In this document: piece by piece, positions 1 through 8,233 of the stretch | Layout: each line of letters opens with the position of its first letter | Numbering within the stretch: position 1 is the stretch's first letter | Source: Hyphomicrobiales bacterium | GTDB taxonomy: Bacteria; Pseudomonadota; Alphaproteobacteria; Rhizobiales; Rhizobiaceae | Direction of reading: 5' to 3' | Assembly (NCBI GenBank): GCA_900471525.1 | Contig: UCEZ01000016.1 | Span: 4,503-49,937 of the forward strand | DNA: 45,435 bases | Translations under genes and position numbers: made by a program | Notes under the pieces: generated by a model | Told to the model about the DNA's origin: nothing | The model's input: the letters and a program-made list of their open reading frames with translations, nothing else | Databases searched by the model: none

Positions 1-477
1 GCCGCCAAGGAGATCAAGCAACTGATTTCCGCCTCCGGCGCCGAGGTCGCAGCGGGCGTTTCACTCGTGAACCGCACGGGTGATGCGCTCGGCCTCATAG
101 AAGAGCAGATCAGCCGGATCAACGACAGCATCGCGGCGATCGTTCAGTCCTCTCGCGATCAGGCGACCGGACTTGTGGAAATCAACACCTCCATCAACCG
201 GATGGATCAGGTGACCCAGCAGAATGCCGCCATGGTGGAGGAAACCAACGCGGCCTGCCATGAACTCACCACTCAGAGCAGCCTTCTGAAACGCGCCGTC
301 AGCCACCTGAGGATTGACGGTGTCGTCGAGCATCGCCAGCCGGCAGCCAGGGCCGCGGCATCGGCACGGACCGAGCCTCGCCCCGCCCCGCCCCGCCAGA
401 CGATCCGCCAGCCCGCTCTGCGCGGCGGCGGCGGCGCGGCCGTCGCCACCGCGCAGGATTCCTGGGAGGAATTCTGA
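1..477 (+). CDS. Methyl-accepting chemotaxis protein, C-terminal part (5' end outside window)
   Basis: The reading frame is open from the first base, so only the last 158 residues are present. The visible segment is the end of the cytoplasmic signalling coiled coil of a chemoreceptor: heptad-rich text with INDSIAAIVQSSRDQATG and an INRMDQVTQQNAAMVEET stretch typical of the descending helix of the MCP signal domain. After it comes a flexible Ala/Pro/Arg-rich linker (about residues 110-150) and a C-terminal tail ending WEEF. A short acidic/aromatic tail after a linker resembles the CheR/CheB tether (NWETF type) of some receptors; that reading is inference. The ligand-binding part lies outside the window. 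A periplasmic PDC-type protein starts 64 bases downstream on the same strand, so the two may be co-transcribed. Confidence 0.93.
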   Translation, partial: AAKEIKQLISASGAEVAAGVSLVNRTGDALGLIEEQISRINDSIAAIVQSSRDQATGLVEINTSINRMDQVTQQNAAMVEETNAACHELTTQSSLLKRAVSHLRIDGVVEHRQPAARAAASARTEPRPAPPRQTIRQPALRGGGGAAVATAQDSWEEF

Positions 478-541
478 TTCCAGGTCGGGAATACTCCTGT
501 CTGGCCCCTTGAAGAACACTTGAACCTTGGAAGGAAACATC

Positions 542-1123
542 ATGACAAGCAGGAAATTTGCATTTCTCATCGCGTCAGCCGTCACCGTCTTTGCGGCCGG
601 CAGTGCAACCGCCGAAGAAGCCTATGTCGCGCCGGTCAAGGATTATATCGAGGCGAACGTCAAGACGTGGCTCAGCGATCCGGTCATTCTGGAAGCCATC
701 AAGGCGCAGAATGCAAAAAATGCCGACCTGTCTCAGGCCGATATCGACGGGCTTGATCAGAAATGGCGTGCCGAAGTCGACGGCTCGGATCGTGCCATGA
801 TCGACGGCGTGCTCGCAAATCCGGTTTCAGCCTTGCTGAAGGCCAAACAGGAGGCATCAGGCGGCACGATCACCGAAGTGTTCGTCATGGACAGCAAGGG
901 CCTCAATGTCGGCCAGAGTGACGTAACTTCGGATTATTGGCAGGGCGACGAGGACAAGTTCCAGAAATCCTACGGCACTGGCGCTGGCGCGATCTTCGTT
1001 GATGAAGCCGAAAAGGATGAATCGACCCAGATCCTGCAGTCGCAGGCGAGCGTTACCATTGCCGATGAAACTGGCGCACCGATCGGTGCCATCACCATTG
1101 GCATCAATCTGGACGGTCTGTGA
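542..1123 (+). CDS. Secreted single-domain PDC/Cache-like protein
   Basis: This is a 193-residue protein with a Sec-type signal peptide (MTSRKFAFLIASAVTVFAAG, cleavage probably near ATAEE). The mature part is one extracytoplasmic domain. The region around VFVMDSKGLNVGQSDVTSDY, with YWQGDE and VTIADETGAPIGAITIGI, matches the PDC (Cache) fold normally found in the periplasmic half of chemoreceptors and kinases. Here it stands alone, without membrane or output domains. The ATG at 542 is chosen because AAGGAA lies at the right distance and the signal peptide begins there; an in-frame codon at 527 would put extra residues before the signal. It follows a chemoreceptor gene by 64 bases, so a soluble ligand-binding partner for that receptor is a reasonable guess but is not shown by the sequence. 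Confidence 0.82.
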   Translation: MTSRKFAFLIASAVTVFAAGSATAEEAYVAPVKDYIEANVKTWLSDPVILEAIKAQNAKNADLSQADIDGLDQKWRAEVDGSDRAMIDGVLANPVSALLKAKQEASGGTITEVFVMDSKGLNVGQSDVTSDYWQGDEDKFQKSYGTGAGAIFVDEAEKDESTQILQSQASVTIADETGAPIGAITIGINLDGL

Positions 1124-1138
1124 ATTTTGGTGGTCGAA

Positions 1139-1165
1139 CTGGGAGGGGGTCGCCTCCCCGCCCAG
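1139..1165 (+). terminator. Possible hairpin after the PDC gene
   Basis: A GC-rich imperfect hairpin (CTGGGAGGGG pairing with CCCCGCCCAG, short TCGCCT-type loop) starts 15 bases after the stop codon. There is no clear T run after it, so it is only a candidate terminator or mRNA-end stabiliser. Confidence 0.4.
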
Positions 1166-1260
1166 TATTCGCACGGCGACCTATTGCTGTCGAAAGTTGC
1201 AATTCCGGAGTGCCGTTCACCCTCAACATATCCGGACCCGAATGATGAGGAGAGCCATCC

Positions 1261-1401
1261 ATGGAAATGAATGCGACGTTCATCAACTTAAGCCCGCAAC
1301 ATCAATCCCGTTCGTGTACCGGCGACAACGTCGCCGGTACACGGGATTCAGCCGCCTGTTCGTTGCTTTTAGAACTGCAGTTTGCCCGTGACGGCGGGTA
1401 A
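1261..1401 (+). CDS. Possible 46-residue small protein, unknown
   Basis: A short open frame starts with ATG behind an AGGAG-like sequence (GAGGAGAGCCATCC) and runs to TAA. The product would be hydrophilic with two Cys residues and no recognisable domain. A near-perfect inverted repeat (1314-1342) lies within it, so the region may be a structured element rather than a gene. The rest of 1124-1696 holds nothing else I can identify. Confidence 0.25.
   Translation: MEMNATFINLSPQHQSRSCTGDNVAGTRDSAACSLLLELQFARDGG
1314..1342. repeat. 13-bp perfect inverted repeat, 3-base loop
   Basis: GTGTACCGGCGAC (1314-1326) pairs exactly with GTCGCCGGTACAC (1330-1342) around AAC. Beyond the core, AATCCC upstream pairs again with GGGATT downstream if four bases bulge out. 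It could be a hairpin, a palindromic repeat unit or an operator; no T run follows directly. Confidence 0.75.
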
Positions 1402-1696
1402 GGTTCAACGACCTGCCGGAGTAAAAAGCAGGCCACTTGCCCGTCGGCAGCGGCATTTTTCGATCAACGCGTGAGGATTTCGGTGGCTATTGACTTGGCC
1501 ACGGCAACGACGGCTCTTTTTACCCTCGGATCTCGAATCCGCTGGAAGGCGTGATTGAGCTCCATCCGCGGGGTCTCACAGTCCATCCGCGCCTTATCTT
1601 CCAGCCGGCGATCACGCGCCGGCTCAATCAATTCGAAACCTCTCTCAACTACGCTTTGCAGATAGCTGAAATTACTCGTTGATTGGCGCTCGCTCG

Positions 1697-3973
1697 ATGA
1701 CTGTTGACATGCACCAAGCGCAAGACCCGGAAAGATTCGAAGTTTCCAGCAAGAGTGACGATCGGTTGGGAGGCTGGACTTCTGTCTTCGCGTTGATGAC
1801 GACCTGGAAACGGTCGCTGCTGTCCAAGATGATTATCGTTTTTCTCGGCGGCATCATGCTTGCGTACAGCGTCGGCGCATTTGTGGGTTGGTCGATGTTC
1901 GTCGATGCAGCGAAAGAGCAGTGGAAGAACCAGGCACGCATCAACACGCAGATTGCCAGCGCCACGTTGCGGAATATCTATACTTACATCGTCATCGAAA
2001 CAGACCAAAGTGGTCAGGTGGAGCGCATCGTCACCACTCAGCCCATCGGCGACGACGATTCCATCCTCTACACAGGATTCAATCCGACGGATGTGCTGGC
2101 CCTTGTAACCGCGCAGACCAACAACGATACCTGGCTGATGCGTTATGACGTAGAAAACCGGACCTTCGTCGATGTTGCCGCTTCTTCGGGGACCCCAACC
2201 GCCGATGGTGGTTTCGTCGCTCCGAACGAGCCCCTCTTTGCCGATGATGGCGTCAAGGGACGCTTCGCGACAGGGTTTGCGACGATCGGAGGCGAAAAAC
2301 ACTATATCGGCCTCCTGCCGATCGTCAGCCCGAACACTAACACGCTCGGCGTTGTGGCGGTGAGCATCGGTAAGGCGACAGACCTCAACCGCGCGCAGGA
2401 TGATTTGGTCCACAACTCGCTATTCATATTGCTAGCTGTTCTTCTGCTAACCGGTGTGGTGGCAACGGTCATGGCAAAACGCCTCTTCAAGCCGGTGCCC
2501 GCCCTCGTTCAAGCCACGCTGCAGATCGCCAGCGAAGTCACGGACAAGGTAACACCTTTCCAGGATCGCCGGGACGAAATCGGTGATCTGGCAAGGGCGA
2601 TTGAAGCCTTGCGCGAGGCCGTGGTCGAGCGTGGCCGTTTGCGCGAAATTCGCGATATGGCTGTTAAGCTAGAACATATGGCCCACCACGATGCACTGAC
2701 CGGCCTCGCCAATCGCGCGCTGTTGATCAACACCCTTGACCAGGCGCTGGAACACATTGCCAAATCGGGTGGCTTCAATGTTCTGTTGCTCGATCTTGAT
2801 CGCTTCAAGGTGGTCAACGATACGCTGGGGCATGCTTGCGGCGACCTGCTTCTGACAACCACGTCGAACCGCATCACCACCGTTCTGGGTCCGGAGGATC
2901 TGGCCGCTCGCCTCGGCGGGGACGAATTTGCTATCGTGCAGCGCGTCAACCGAAATCCGGAACAGGAAGCTCGAACGCTTGCAGCGCGCTTGCTGGAAAC
3001 GATCTCCTCCGGATTTTTGCTGGAGGGCCATGAGGTGGTCATCGGCACCAGCATCGGTATTGCCTGTGCCCCCGCGCACGGCACGACCGTCAGCCAGCTG
3101 CTGCAGAATGCCGATCTCGCCCTCTATCGCGCCAAGGCCGCCGGCCGCGGGACAGCGATTGTCTTTGAGGAAGGCATGGACATGGTCGTGCAGGATCAGC
3201 ACGCCCTTGAGATGGATTTGAGGTTCGCACTTCAGCGTCAGGAATTCGAACTGCACTATCAGCCCATCGTCAATCTGACCAGCAAAGCGGTCTGCGGCTT
3301 CGAAGCGCTTGTCCGCTGGCGTCATCCCCAACTTGGCTTGATCGCCCCCAATCGTTTCATTCCGCTGGCGGAAGAAACCGGCATTATCGTAGCGCTTGGA
3401 GAATGGGTTCTAAAGCGCGCTGCGAAAGACGCGATGGCCTGGCCCGATCAGACCAAACTTGCCGTCAATCTGTCTCCGGTCCAGCTTCGCCGGGGCAATA
3501 TCGTCGGGGCCGCCGCCGCTGCGCTCAGGTCGTCGGGCCTGGCATCGTCAAGGCTCGAACTGGAAGTCACTGAAAGTGTGATGCTGGCTGGCGCCCAGAG
3601 CAGGGAGGCACTCGAAACGCTGCGCTCCATGGGCATCGCGATCGTCCTCGACGATTTCGGTACCGGCTATGCGTCCCTCAGCTATCTGGCCGACATGCCC
3701 TTCAGCAAAATCAAGATCGACCGAGGCTTCATCGCCGATCTGCCGACCCATGCCACCTCGCGCGCCATCGTCGGCGCAATCACCAATTTGGCCCGCGAAC
3801 TGGATATGGAAGTCACTGCGGAAGGCGTCGAGACCGAGGAACAGTTGTTCATCCTGAAGGCAGCCGGTTGCACCCATGCACAGGGCTATTACTTTGCCCG
3901 TCCCAAGCCGATTGACGGCGTTGAATATGAATGGAATGCCAGCGTTAAACCAACCGTCCGACCGACGCAGTGA
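1697..3973 (+). CDS. Membrane-bound GGDEF-EAL cyclic-di-GMP protein
   Basis: Dual-domain c-di-GMP enzyme of about 758 residues. A first membrane segment (about residues 38-60, around MIIVFLGGIMLAYSVGAF) is followed by a periplasmic sensor region to about residue 235, a second membrane helix (LFILLAVLLLTGVVATVMA) and a HAMP-like linker. The GGDEF signature RLGGDEF sits near residue 407. The position of the usual inhibitory RxxD site reads GPED, so product inhibition is probably absent. The EAL domain begins with FEALVRWRHP near residue 536 and keeps NLSPVQL, ELEVTES, LDDFGTGYASLSYL, KIDRGF and AEGVETEEQ, the metal and catalytic set. Both activities therefore look possible. The start is uncertain: TTG 1679, ATG 1697 and ATG 1709 all have weak ribosome sites. 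Two periplasmic binding proteins follow 78 bases downstream and may feed this sensor. Confidence 0.93.
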   Translation: MTVDMHQAQDPERFEVSSKSDDRLGGWTSVFALMTTWKRSLLSKMIIVFLGGIMLAYSVGAFVGWSMFVDAAKEQWKNQARINTQIASATLRNIYTYIVIETDQSGQVERIVTTQPIGDDDSILYTGFNPTDVLALVTAQTNNDTWLMRYDVENRTFVDVAASSGTPTADGGFVAPNEPLFADDGVKGRFATGFATIGGEKHYIGLLPIVSPNTNTLGVVAVSIGKATDLNRAQDDLVHNSLFILLAVLLLTGVVATVMAKRLFKPVPALVQATLQIASEVTDKVTPFQDRRDEIGDLARAIEALREAVVERGRLREIRDMAVKLEHMAHHDALTGLANRALLINTLDQALEHIAKSGGFNVLLLDLDRFKVVNDTLGHACGDLLLTTTSNRITTVLGPEDLAARLGGDEFAIVQRVNRNPEQEARTLAARLLETISSGFLLEGHEVVIGTSIGIACAPAHGTTVSQLLQNADLALYRAKAAGRGTAIVFEEGMDMVVQDQHALEMDLRFALQRQEFELHYQPIVNLTSKAVCGFEALVRWRHPQLGLIAPNRFIPLAEETGIIVALGEWVLKRAAKDAMAWPDQTKLAVNLSPVQLRRGNIVGAAAAALRSSGLASSRLELEVTESVMLAGAQSREALETLRSMGIAIVLDDFGTGYASLSYLADMPFSKIKIDRGFIADLPTHATSRAIVGAITNLARELDMEVTAEGVETEEQLFILKAAGCTHAQGYYFARPKPIDGVEYEWNASVKPTVRPTQ

Positions 3974-4051
3974 GTAAGTTGACGACACACCGACAGCACG
4001 CGCGGGTGACGGTTCCCGTCGGCTTGTGCAGACAACGATCGGAGAAGCGAA

Positions 4052-4948
4052 ATGCGTATTCTGAATTTCACTCTGTGCATCCTGCCCGGACTTTTCCTAC
4101 CGGTGGCCGCGATGGCGCAAAGTGCAGAAAGTACTCTGAAGAAGATCGCCGAAACCGGCACTGTCGCACTTGGCTATCGCGAGGCAGAACCACCGTTCTC
4201 CTACCAGACGCCCGACGGCAAGATTGTCGGCTTCTCGGTGGACCTTTGCAATCGCGTGATCGCAAGCATCAAGCAGCACTTGAAACTCGACAATCTCAAA
4301 GTCGAATATGTGCGGGCAACACCGGCGACCCGTTTCATTCTCGTCAAGAACGGGAAGGTCGATATCGAATGTGCCGCCACAACAAACAATGCAGAAAGAC
4401 GCAAAGTCGTCGCCTTCTCCTATCCACATTTCCAGACCGCCACGCAGTTCGTCACGCGGCGAGAGGATGGAATTGAAACCCTCGACGATCTTGCCGGCCG
4501 TTCGGTCGCATCTGCATCCGGCACGGTCAACATCGACCAATTGAACCTCATCAATCGTGAGAAGAAGCTGAACATCGGTGTGATGCCCACCAAGACCAAC
4601 GAAGAGTCCTTCAAATTGGTCGTTTCGGGCCGCGCCTCCGCTTTTGTCATGGATGGGATCCTTCTTGCCGCCATGGTCGCTGAGACAAGAGATCCTTCGA
4701 AATACCGCCTGTCGGAGGAAACCCTGAGCAAACCGGAACCTTATGGTCTGATGATCCGTCACGGCGACGAGGAGTTCAAGTCACTCGTGAACGCCTCCTT
4801 GAAGGAGATTTTCACCAGCCCGGAAATCGAGACACTGTATGCCAAATGGTTCACGTCGCCGATCCCACCTGATGGGATGAATCTCAGCCTGCCAATGACG
4901 CCTGCCCTCAGAGACGCCTTTGCGAATCCGAAGGACTATCTGGAATAG
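4052..4948 (+). CDS. Periplasmic amino-acid-type substrate-binding protein (copy 1)
   Basis: Solute-binding protein family 3 (SBP_bac_3), 298 residues, the class that binds glutamate/aspartate and related polar amino acids for ABC importers. A signal peptide is clear (MRILNFTLCILPGLFLPVAA, cleavage near AMAQ). The mature protein begins STLKKIAETGTVALGYREAE, a typical first strand of the fold, and contains GFSVDLCNRV, NNAERRKVVAFSYPHF and a C-terminal YAKWF helix. GGAGAAGCGAA gives a good ribosome site for the ATG at 4052. No permease or ATPase gene is nearby. Its neighbours are a GGDEF-EAL protein upstream and a close paralogue 40 bases downstream, so a sensory role like that of NspS with MbaA in Vibrio is possible. 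The ligand cannot be read from the sequence. Confidence 0.93.
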   Translation: MRILNFTLCILPGLFLPVAAMAQSAESTLKKIAETGTVALGYREAEPPFSYQTPDGKIVGFSVDLCNRVIASIKQHLKLDNLKVEYVRATPATRFILVKNGKVDIECAATTNNAERRKVVAFSYPHFQTATQFVTRREDGIETLDDLAGRSVASASGTVNIDQLNLINREKKLNIGVMPTKTNEESFKLVVSGRASAFVMDGILLAAMVAETRDPSKYRLSEETLSKPEPYGLMIRHGDEEFKSLVNASLKEIFTSPEIETLYAKWFTSPIPPDGMNLSLPMTPALRDAFANPKDYLE

Positions 4949-4988
4949 GAAGTTTTTGCTGATGCGCCAGGAGTTCGGGAGAAGCACG

Positions 4989-5888
4989 ATGTCACCAATG
5001 ATACGATCTGCATTGACAGCGCTTATGATATTGGCTTCCGCCGGCGCCGGATCGGCCGAAGCTCCGGCGTCAACGCTGAAGACGATCGCCGATAGGGGCG
5101 TGATCAAGATCGGCTACAGCGCCGAGGACGTTCCGTTTTCCTACAGGACGCCGGATGGGACGGTGACGGGCTATTCGACAGATATTTGTGTCCGGGTTGT
5201 GGATCTCTTGAGGCAGAAGCTCGGCCTTGCGGCACTGGCTATAGAATATGTCGAGCGCACTCCCAGCAACCGCGTTGCGATGCTGCGGGACGGGGAATTC
5301 GACATCGAATGCGTGGCGAGCACCAACAACGCCGAGCGGCGCAAGAGCGTCGCGTTTTCCTACAGCCACTTCGTTACGGGGACCCAGTTCGTTTCCCTCA
5401 AGAAAAGCAATTTGAAATCCATTGGCGATCTTGCAGGGCATACGATTGCGGCCACGTCAGGCACCACCAATATCGGCCAGCTCAACGCCATCAATCGTGC
5501 GCGCGGGCTGCACATCGCCGTTATGCCCGTCGAAAGCCACGCTGCCGCCTTCAAATTGGTGGCGGAAGGTCGTGCTTCGGCCTTCGTGATGGACGGTATT
5601 CTTCTTGCCGCGATGATTGCCGCCTCAGATCAACCTGACGACTATACCCTTTCGAGCGATACCCTTGGGCATCCAGAGCCCTATGGCTTGATGATTCGAC
5701 ATGACGACCAGGACTTCAAGGATGCAGTGAACGCGGCGCTCACGGAAATCTATGGCAGCGGGGAGATCGAACCCATCTACAACAGGTGGTTCACGGAACC
5801 GATCCCGCCCAACGGGATCAACATGCGACTGCCGATGTCGAGCGAGCTGCGACAGCTTTTTGCCGAGCCATCACGTTCCTATGACTAG
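4989..5888 (+). CDS. Periplasmic amino-acid-type substrate-binding protein (copy 2)
   Basis: This is a second SBP_bac_3 protein of 299 residues, clearly a paralogue of the preceding gene. The two share, at matching positions, the IECxxxxNNAERRK block, the ASAFVMDGILLAAM segment, PEPYGLMIRH and the C-terminal WFxxPIPPxGxNxxLPM ending. A signal peptide precedes STLKTIADRGVIKIGYSAED. The ATG at 4989 is preferred because GGGAGAAGCACG precedes it and a hydrophobic signal follows; an earlier ATG at 4962 would add a short charged leader. The 40-base gap from copy 1 suggests one transcript. The copies differ enough to have different ligands or affinities. No transport permease or ATPase genes follow. 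Confidence 0.92.
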   Translation: MSPMIRSALTALMILASAGAGSAEAPASTLKTIADRGVIKIGYSAEDVPFSYRTPDGTVTGYSTDICVRVVDLLRQKLGLAALAIEYVERTPSNRVAMLRDGEFDIECVASTNNAERRKSVAFSYSHFVTGTQFVSLKKSNLKSIGDLAGHTIAATSGTTNIGQLNAINRARGLHIAVMPVESHAAAFKLVAEGRASAFVMDGILLAAMIAASDQPDDYTLSSDTLGHPEPYGLMIRHDDQDFKDAVNAALTEIYGSGEIEPIYNRWFTEPIPPNGINMRLPMSSELRQLFAEPSRSYD

Positions 5889-6251
5889 CCTGGGTCTGTG
5901 GTCTTTAGCTGGACAAGGCCGCCAACCGCCCTAAGGGAGCGCCTGCCTTGGCCGACCAGAAATGGAAACATCATCAGTTCCCTCGTGAGAAACGGCTAGC
6001 CCTACGGCGGCAATCATTGATAGCCAGAGGGTCAAAGGCACGGAAAAAGGAGACGTTGCATGAACCCCGTACGGTTATGATGCGGGGGAAGATGTGCCGG
6101 AACGCCCTCAGAGAGGTGCGCGACACGCGATCGACCGTCCAGGCTTGGCGAGTGAAGGTCGCCTTATTGGCAGCAGCGATGACACGGGCCTATACTGGGT
6201 CATGCCCACGTCATAGCGCACCACCAGCGTATTCATTGAGGTGATGAGTCC
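5889..6251. other. Intergenic, no gene recognised
   Basis: An open frame at 5948-6244 (+) exists, but its product is Arg/Lys-rich without any family resemblance and its ribosome site is poor. I see no RNA gene or clear promoter here. Confidence 0.5.
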
Positions 6252-7412
6252 ATGGACACTTATGCAAACATCCTGCCGGGCGATCCGGCGCCCTGGTTTC
6301 ACCAGCGATCGATAGCCAATTCCCACTTTGCGTTCGACACCGCTGCAGGACGATACCTCGTCCTGTGCTTCTTCGGGTCGGCCTCGCATCCAGGGAGCAA
6401 GGTCGCAATAGCGGCCGCTTTCCAAAGAGCGGACGTATTTGACGATGCCAAGGCGTCGTTCTTCGGCATTTCGGTCGATTCGACCGACGAAAGCGAGCAA
6501 CGCGTTGCCGACCGGTATCCGGGCTACCGGTTTTTCTGGGACTTCGATGGCACGGTAAGCCGTCTCTATGGATCCATACCAATCGATGCTAAGCCCGAAG
6601 ACGGAGAGGTTCCGGTACGCCAAGTCTGGATCGTGCTCGACCCGACCATGCGTGTCTTGAAGGTGCTTCCGTTTGCGGAGGATGGAAGTGATATCGAGGC
6701 TGTATTGTCGTTTGTGGCCGTTTTGCCCCCGATCAACCGGTTTTGCGGCATCGAACTTCAGGCCCCCATCATCGTGCTACCGAACGTTTTCGAACCTCAA
6801 CTTTGCCAGAAGCTGATCGGTCTCTATGAGCGGAATGGTGGCGAAGAATCAGGTTTCATGCGTGAGGTGGATGGCAAGACCGTCGAGGTCAAGGACCCTG
6901 GCCACAAGCGCCGCCGGGACTACGACATCCAGGAAAAGGACGTGATCGCCGAAACTCAGGGGCGGTTCATCCGCAGAATCGTGCCGGAAATTCAGAAGGT
7001 CCATCAGTTCACGGTAACCAGAATGGAACGATATATTGTCGCCTGCTATGCGGCCGAGGACGAGGCCCACTTTCGCGCCCACCGGGACAACACGACCAAA
7101 GGGACGGCACACCGTCGTTTTGCCGTCTCCGTGAACCTGAACGATGATTTCGATGGCGGAGAAGTGAACTTTCCCGAATATGGCAGCAGGAGCTTCAAGG
7201 CCCCAACGGGCGGGGCCGTGATCTTCTCCTGTTCTTTGCTTCACGCTGTTTCCAAAGTGAGGCGAGGCCGTCGGTACGCCTTTCTGCCGTTTCTCTATGA
7301 CGACGCCGCGGCGAAGATCCGTGAGGCCAACAACGCCTTCCTAGCTGAAGGCGTTGGAAGCTACGCTGCGGAGAGCAAGCACCCACCCGCCGAAACTTTC
7401 CAATCAGAATGA
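6252..7412 (+). CDS. Peroxiredoxin-like domain fused to 2OG-Fe(II) oxygenase
   Basis: A 386-residue two-domain protein. Residues 1-155 have a thioredoxin/AhpC-TSA fold pattern (GDPAPWF start, LVLCFFGSASHPGSK after the first strand, FFGISVDSTDESE). The place where Bcp/AhpE-type enzymes carry the peroxidatic Cys reads HPGS, so Ser49 replaces it and ordinary peroxidase chemistry is unlikely. Residues 180-365 form a prolyl-4-hydroxylase-like double-stranded beta helix: metal ligands His277 and Asp279 in HFRAHRDN, distal His331 in LLHAVSKV, and an Arg in GRRYAF that would bind 2-oxoglutarate. This implies an Fe(II)/2-oxoglutarate dioxygenase; the substrate is unknown. No signal peptide is seen, so it should be cytoplasmic. 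The gene stands alone; ATG 6252 has a GAGGTGATGAGTCC leader. Confidence 0.88.
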   Translation: MDTYANILPGDPAPWFHQRSIANSHFAFDTAAGRYLVLCFFGSASHPGSKVAIAAAFQRADVFDDAKASFFGISVDSTDESEQRVADRYPGYRFFWDFDGTVSRLYGSIPIDAKPEDGEVPVRQVWIVLDPTMRVLKVLPFAEDGSDIEAVLSFVAVLPPINRFCGIELQAPIIVLPNVFEPQLCQKLIGLYERNGGEESGFMREVDGKTVEVKDPGHKRRRDYDIQEKDVIAETQGRFIRRIVPEIQKVHQFTVTRMERYIVACYAAEDEAHFRAHRDNTTKGTAHRRFAVSVNLNDDFDGGEVNFPEYGSRSFKAPTGGAVIFSCSLLHAVSKVRRGRRYAFLPFLYDDAAAKIREANNAFLAEGVGSYAAESKHPPAETFQSE

Positions 7413-7440
7413 CGCCGTTTGTGCCATAGGACGGACCGTC

Positions 7441-7800
7441 ATGCGCTAATACGCCGCCGCCAGCTTCAAGGATGTGACCGCTCCCAATGCCGACACGCTT
7501 TACGCCAAGGCGCTCTTCGATGTAGGCAAGAAACCTTACGAGCTGTCCCTGCCTGCGATGGAGGATCTATATGTGCTGCTTCCACTGCTGAATGAATGGA
7601 CCACGTTTTTCGAGGTGCCGGGCAAACCACCCACGGGGTGCGAAGCTCAGACCTACGTGATCACCGGACCCGACTGGGAAGGTAAAATTCCCGTGGCCTT
7701 ACTCTCGGGCTCGGATTCCGCGCCAAGAAAAATCCGCAGGTCCCGCTAACAATGATACCACTACAACGCCAATGGCGACAACGGCGCCCAAGGCGGCGAC
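7441..7800 (+). pseudogene. DUF1254 protein remnant
   Basis: From 7450 the frame reads KDVTAPNADTLYAKALFDV, then LPAMEDLYVLLPLLNEWTTF and EAQTYVITGPDWEGKIP. These match the N-terminal part of DUF1254 proteins (usual pattern TAPNADTLYS...YAITGPGW; whole family about 330-470 residues). A TAA lies just before the preserved block (7447-7449). Near 7720 the frame slips, and KKNPQVPL in another frame resembles a further piece. Most of the gene is missing. The region to 7968 has no other recognisable gene. Confidence 0.72.
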
Positions 7801-7968
7801 GAAGTCGGCGAGGTGCTGACGAAGTTGATCGTGGCTTTCATAATAGAAGCGTCGGACGGTGCGTCTTTGATGGTTCGGTTCATCCTCTTACTCAGCCGAT
7901 CGCGCAGCGGTGGCGTCAAACCGGTCAAGATCTAAAGCGGGACCGCAACGCGCTAATTGGAAGGTCGC

Positions 7969-8226
7969 CTAGGAGGCCAGCACCTTTGTCAGTCTGTAGA
8001 CGAACCCGTCGCCGGCTCCCATCGAGCATTGACCGTGGTTCTCAACATTCTTGCAAATAAGGTTGACTTTGGCCTCGTCAAAATCAAATGCCTGAAGCAG
8101 CGCCTGCCGCATTCCGATAATCGACAGAAGCACCGGTTCTCGCAGCAGTTTCCCATCTTGCCAAATGCTTAGTTGTATCTCCGGATTGAAAGGATGCCAT
8201 GGTCTATCCAAGTCTCGCACAATCAT
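7969..8226 (-). CDS. Small protein, unknown function
   Basis: This 85-residue open frame starts 7 bases after the stop codon of the secreted small protein at 8234-8491, on the same strand, so it may be translated by coupling. The product is soluble-looking, with balanced composition, a central hydrophobic stretch (LLSIIGMRQALLQAF) and two Cys residues (LICKNV and HGQCSM). No family is recognised. Its own ribosome site is weak (CTAGGGCAGAC). The tandem layout with a gene that has a signal peptide and a strong ribosome site is the main reason to accept it. Confidence 0.45.
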   Translation of the reverse strand: MIVRDLDRPWHPFNPEIQLSIWQDGKLLREPVLLSIIGMRQALLQAFDFDEAKVNLICKNVENHGQCSMGAGDGFVYRLTKVLAS

Positions 8227-8233
8227 GTCTGCC

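Noticed and set aside
5948..6244. 98-codon plus-strand frame
   Set aside because: Basic, low-complexity product with no ribosome site and no resemblance to a family.
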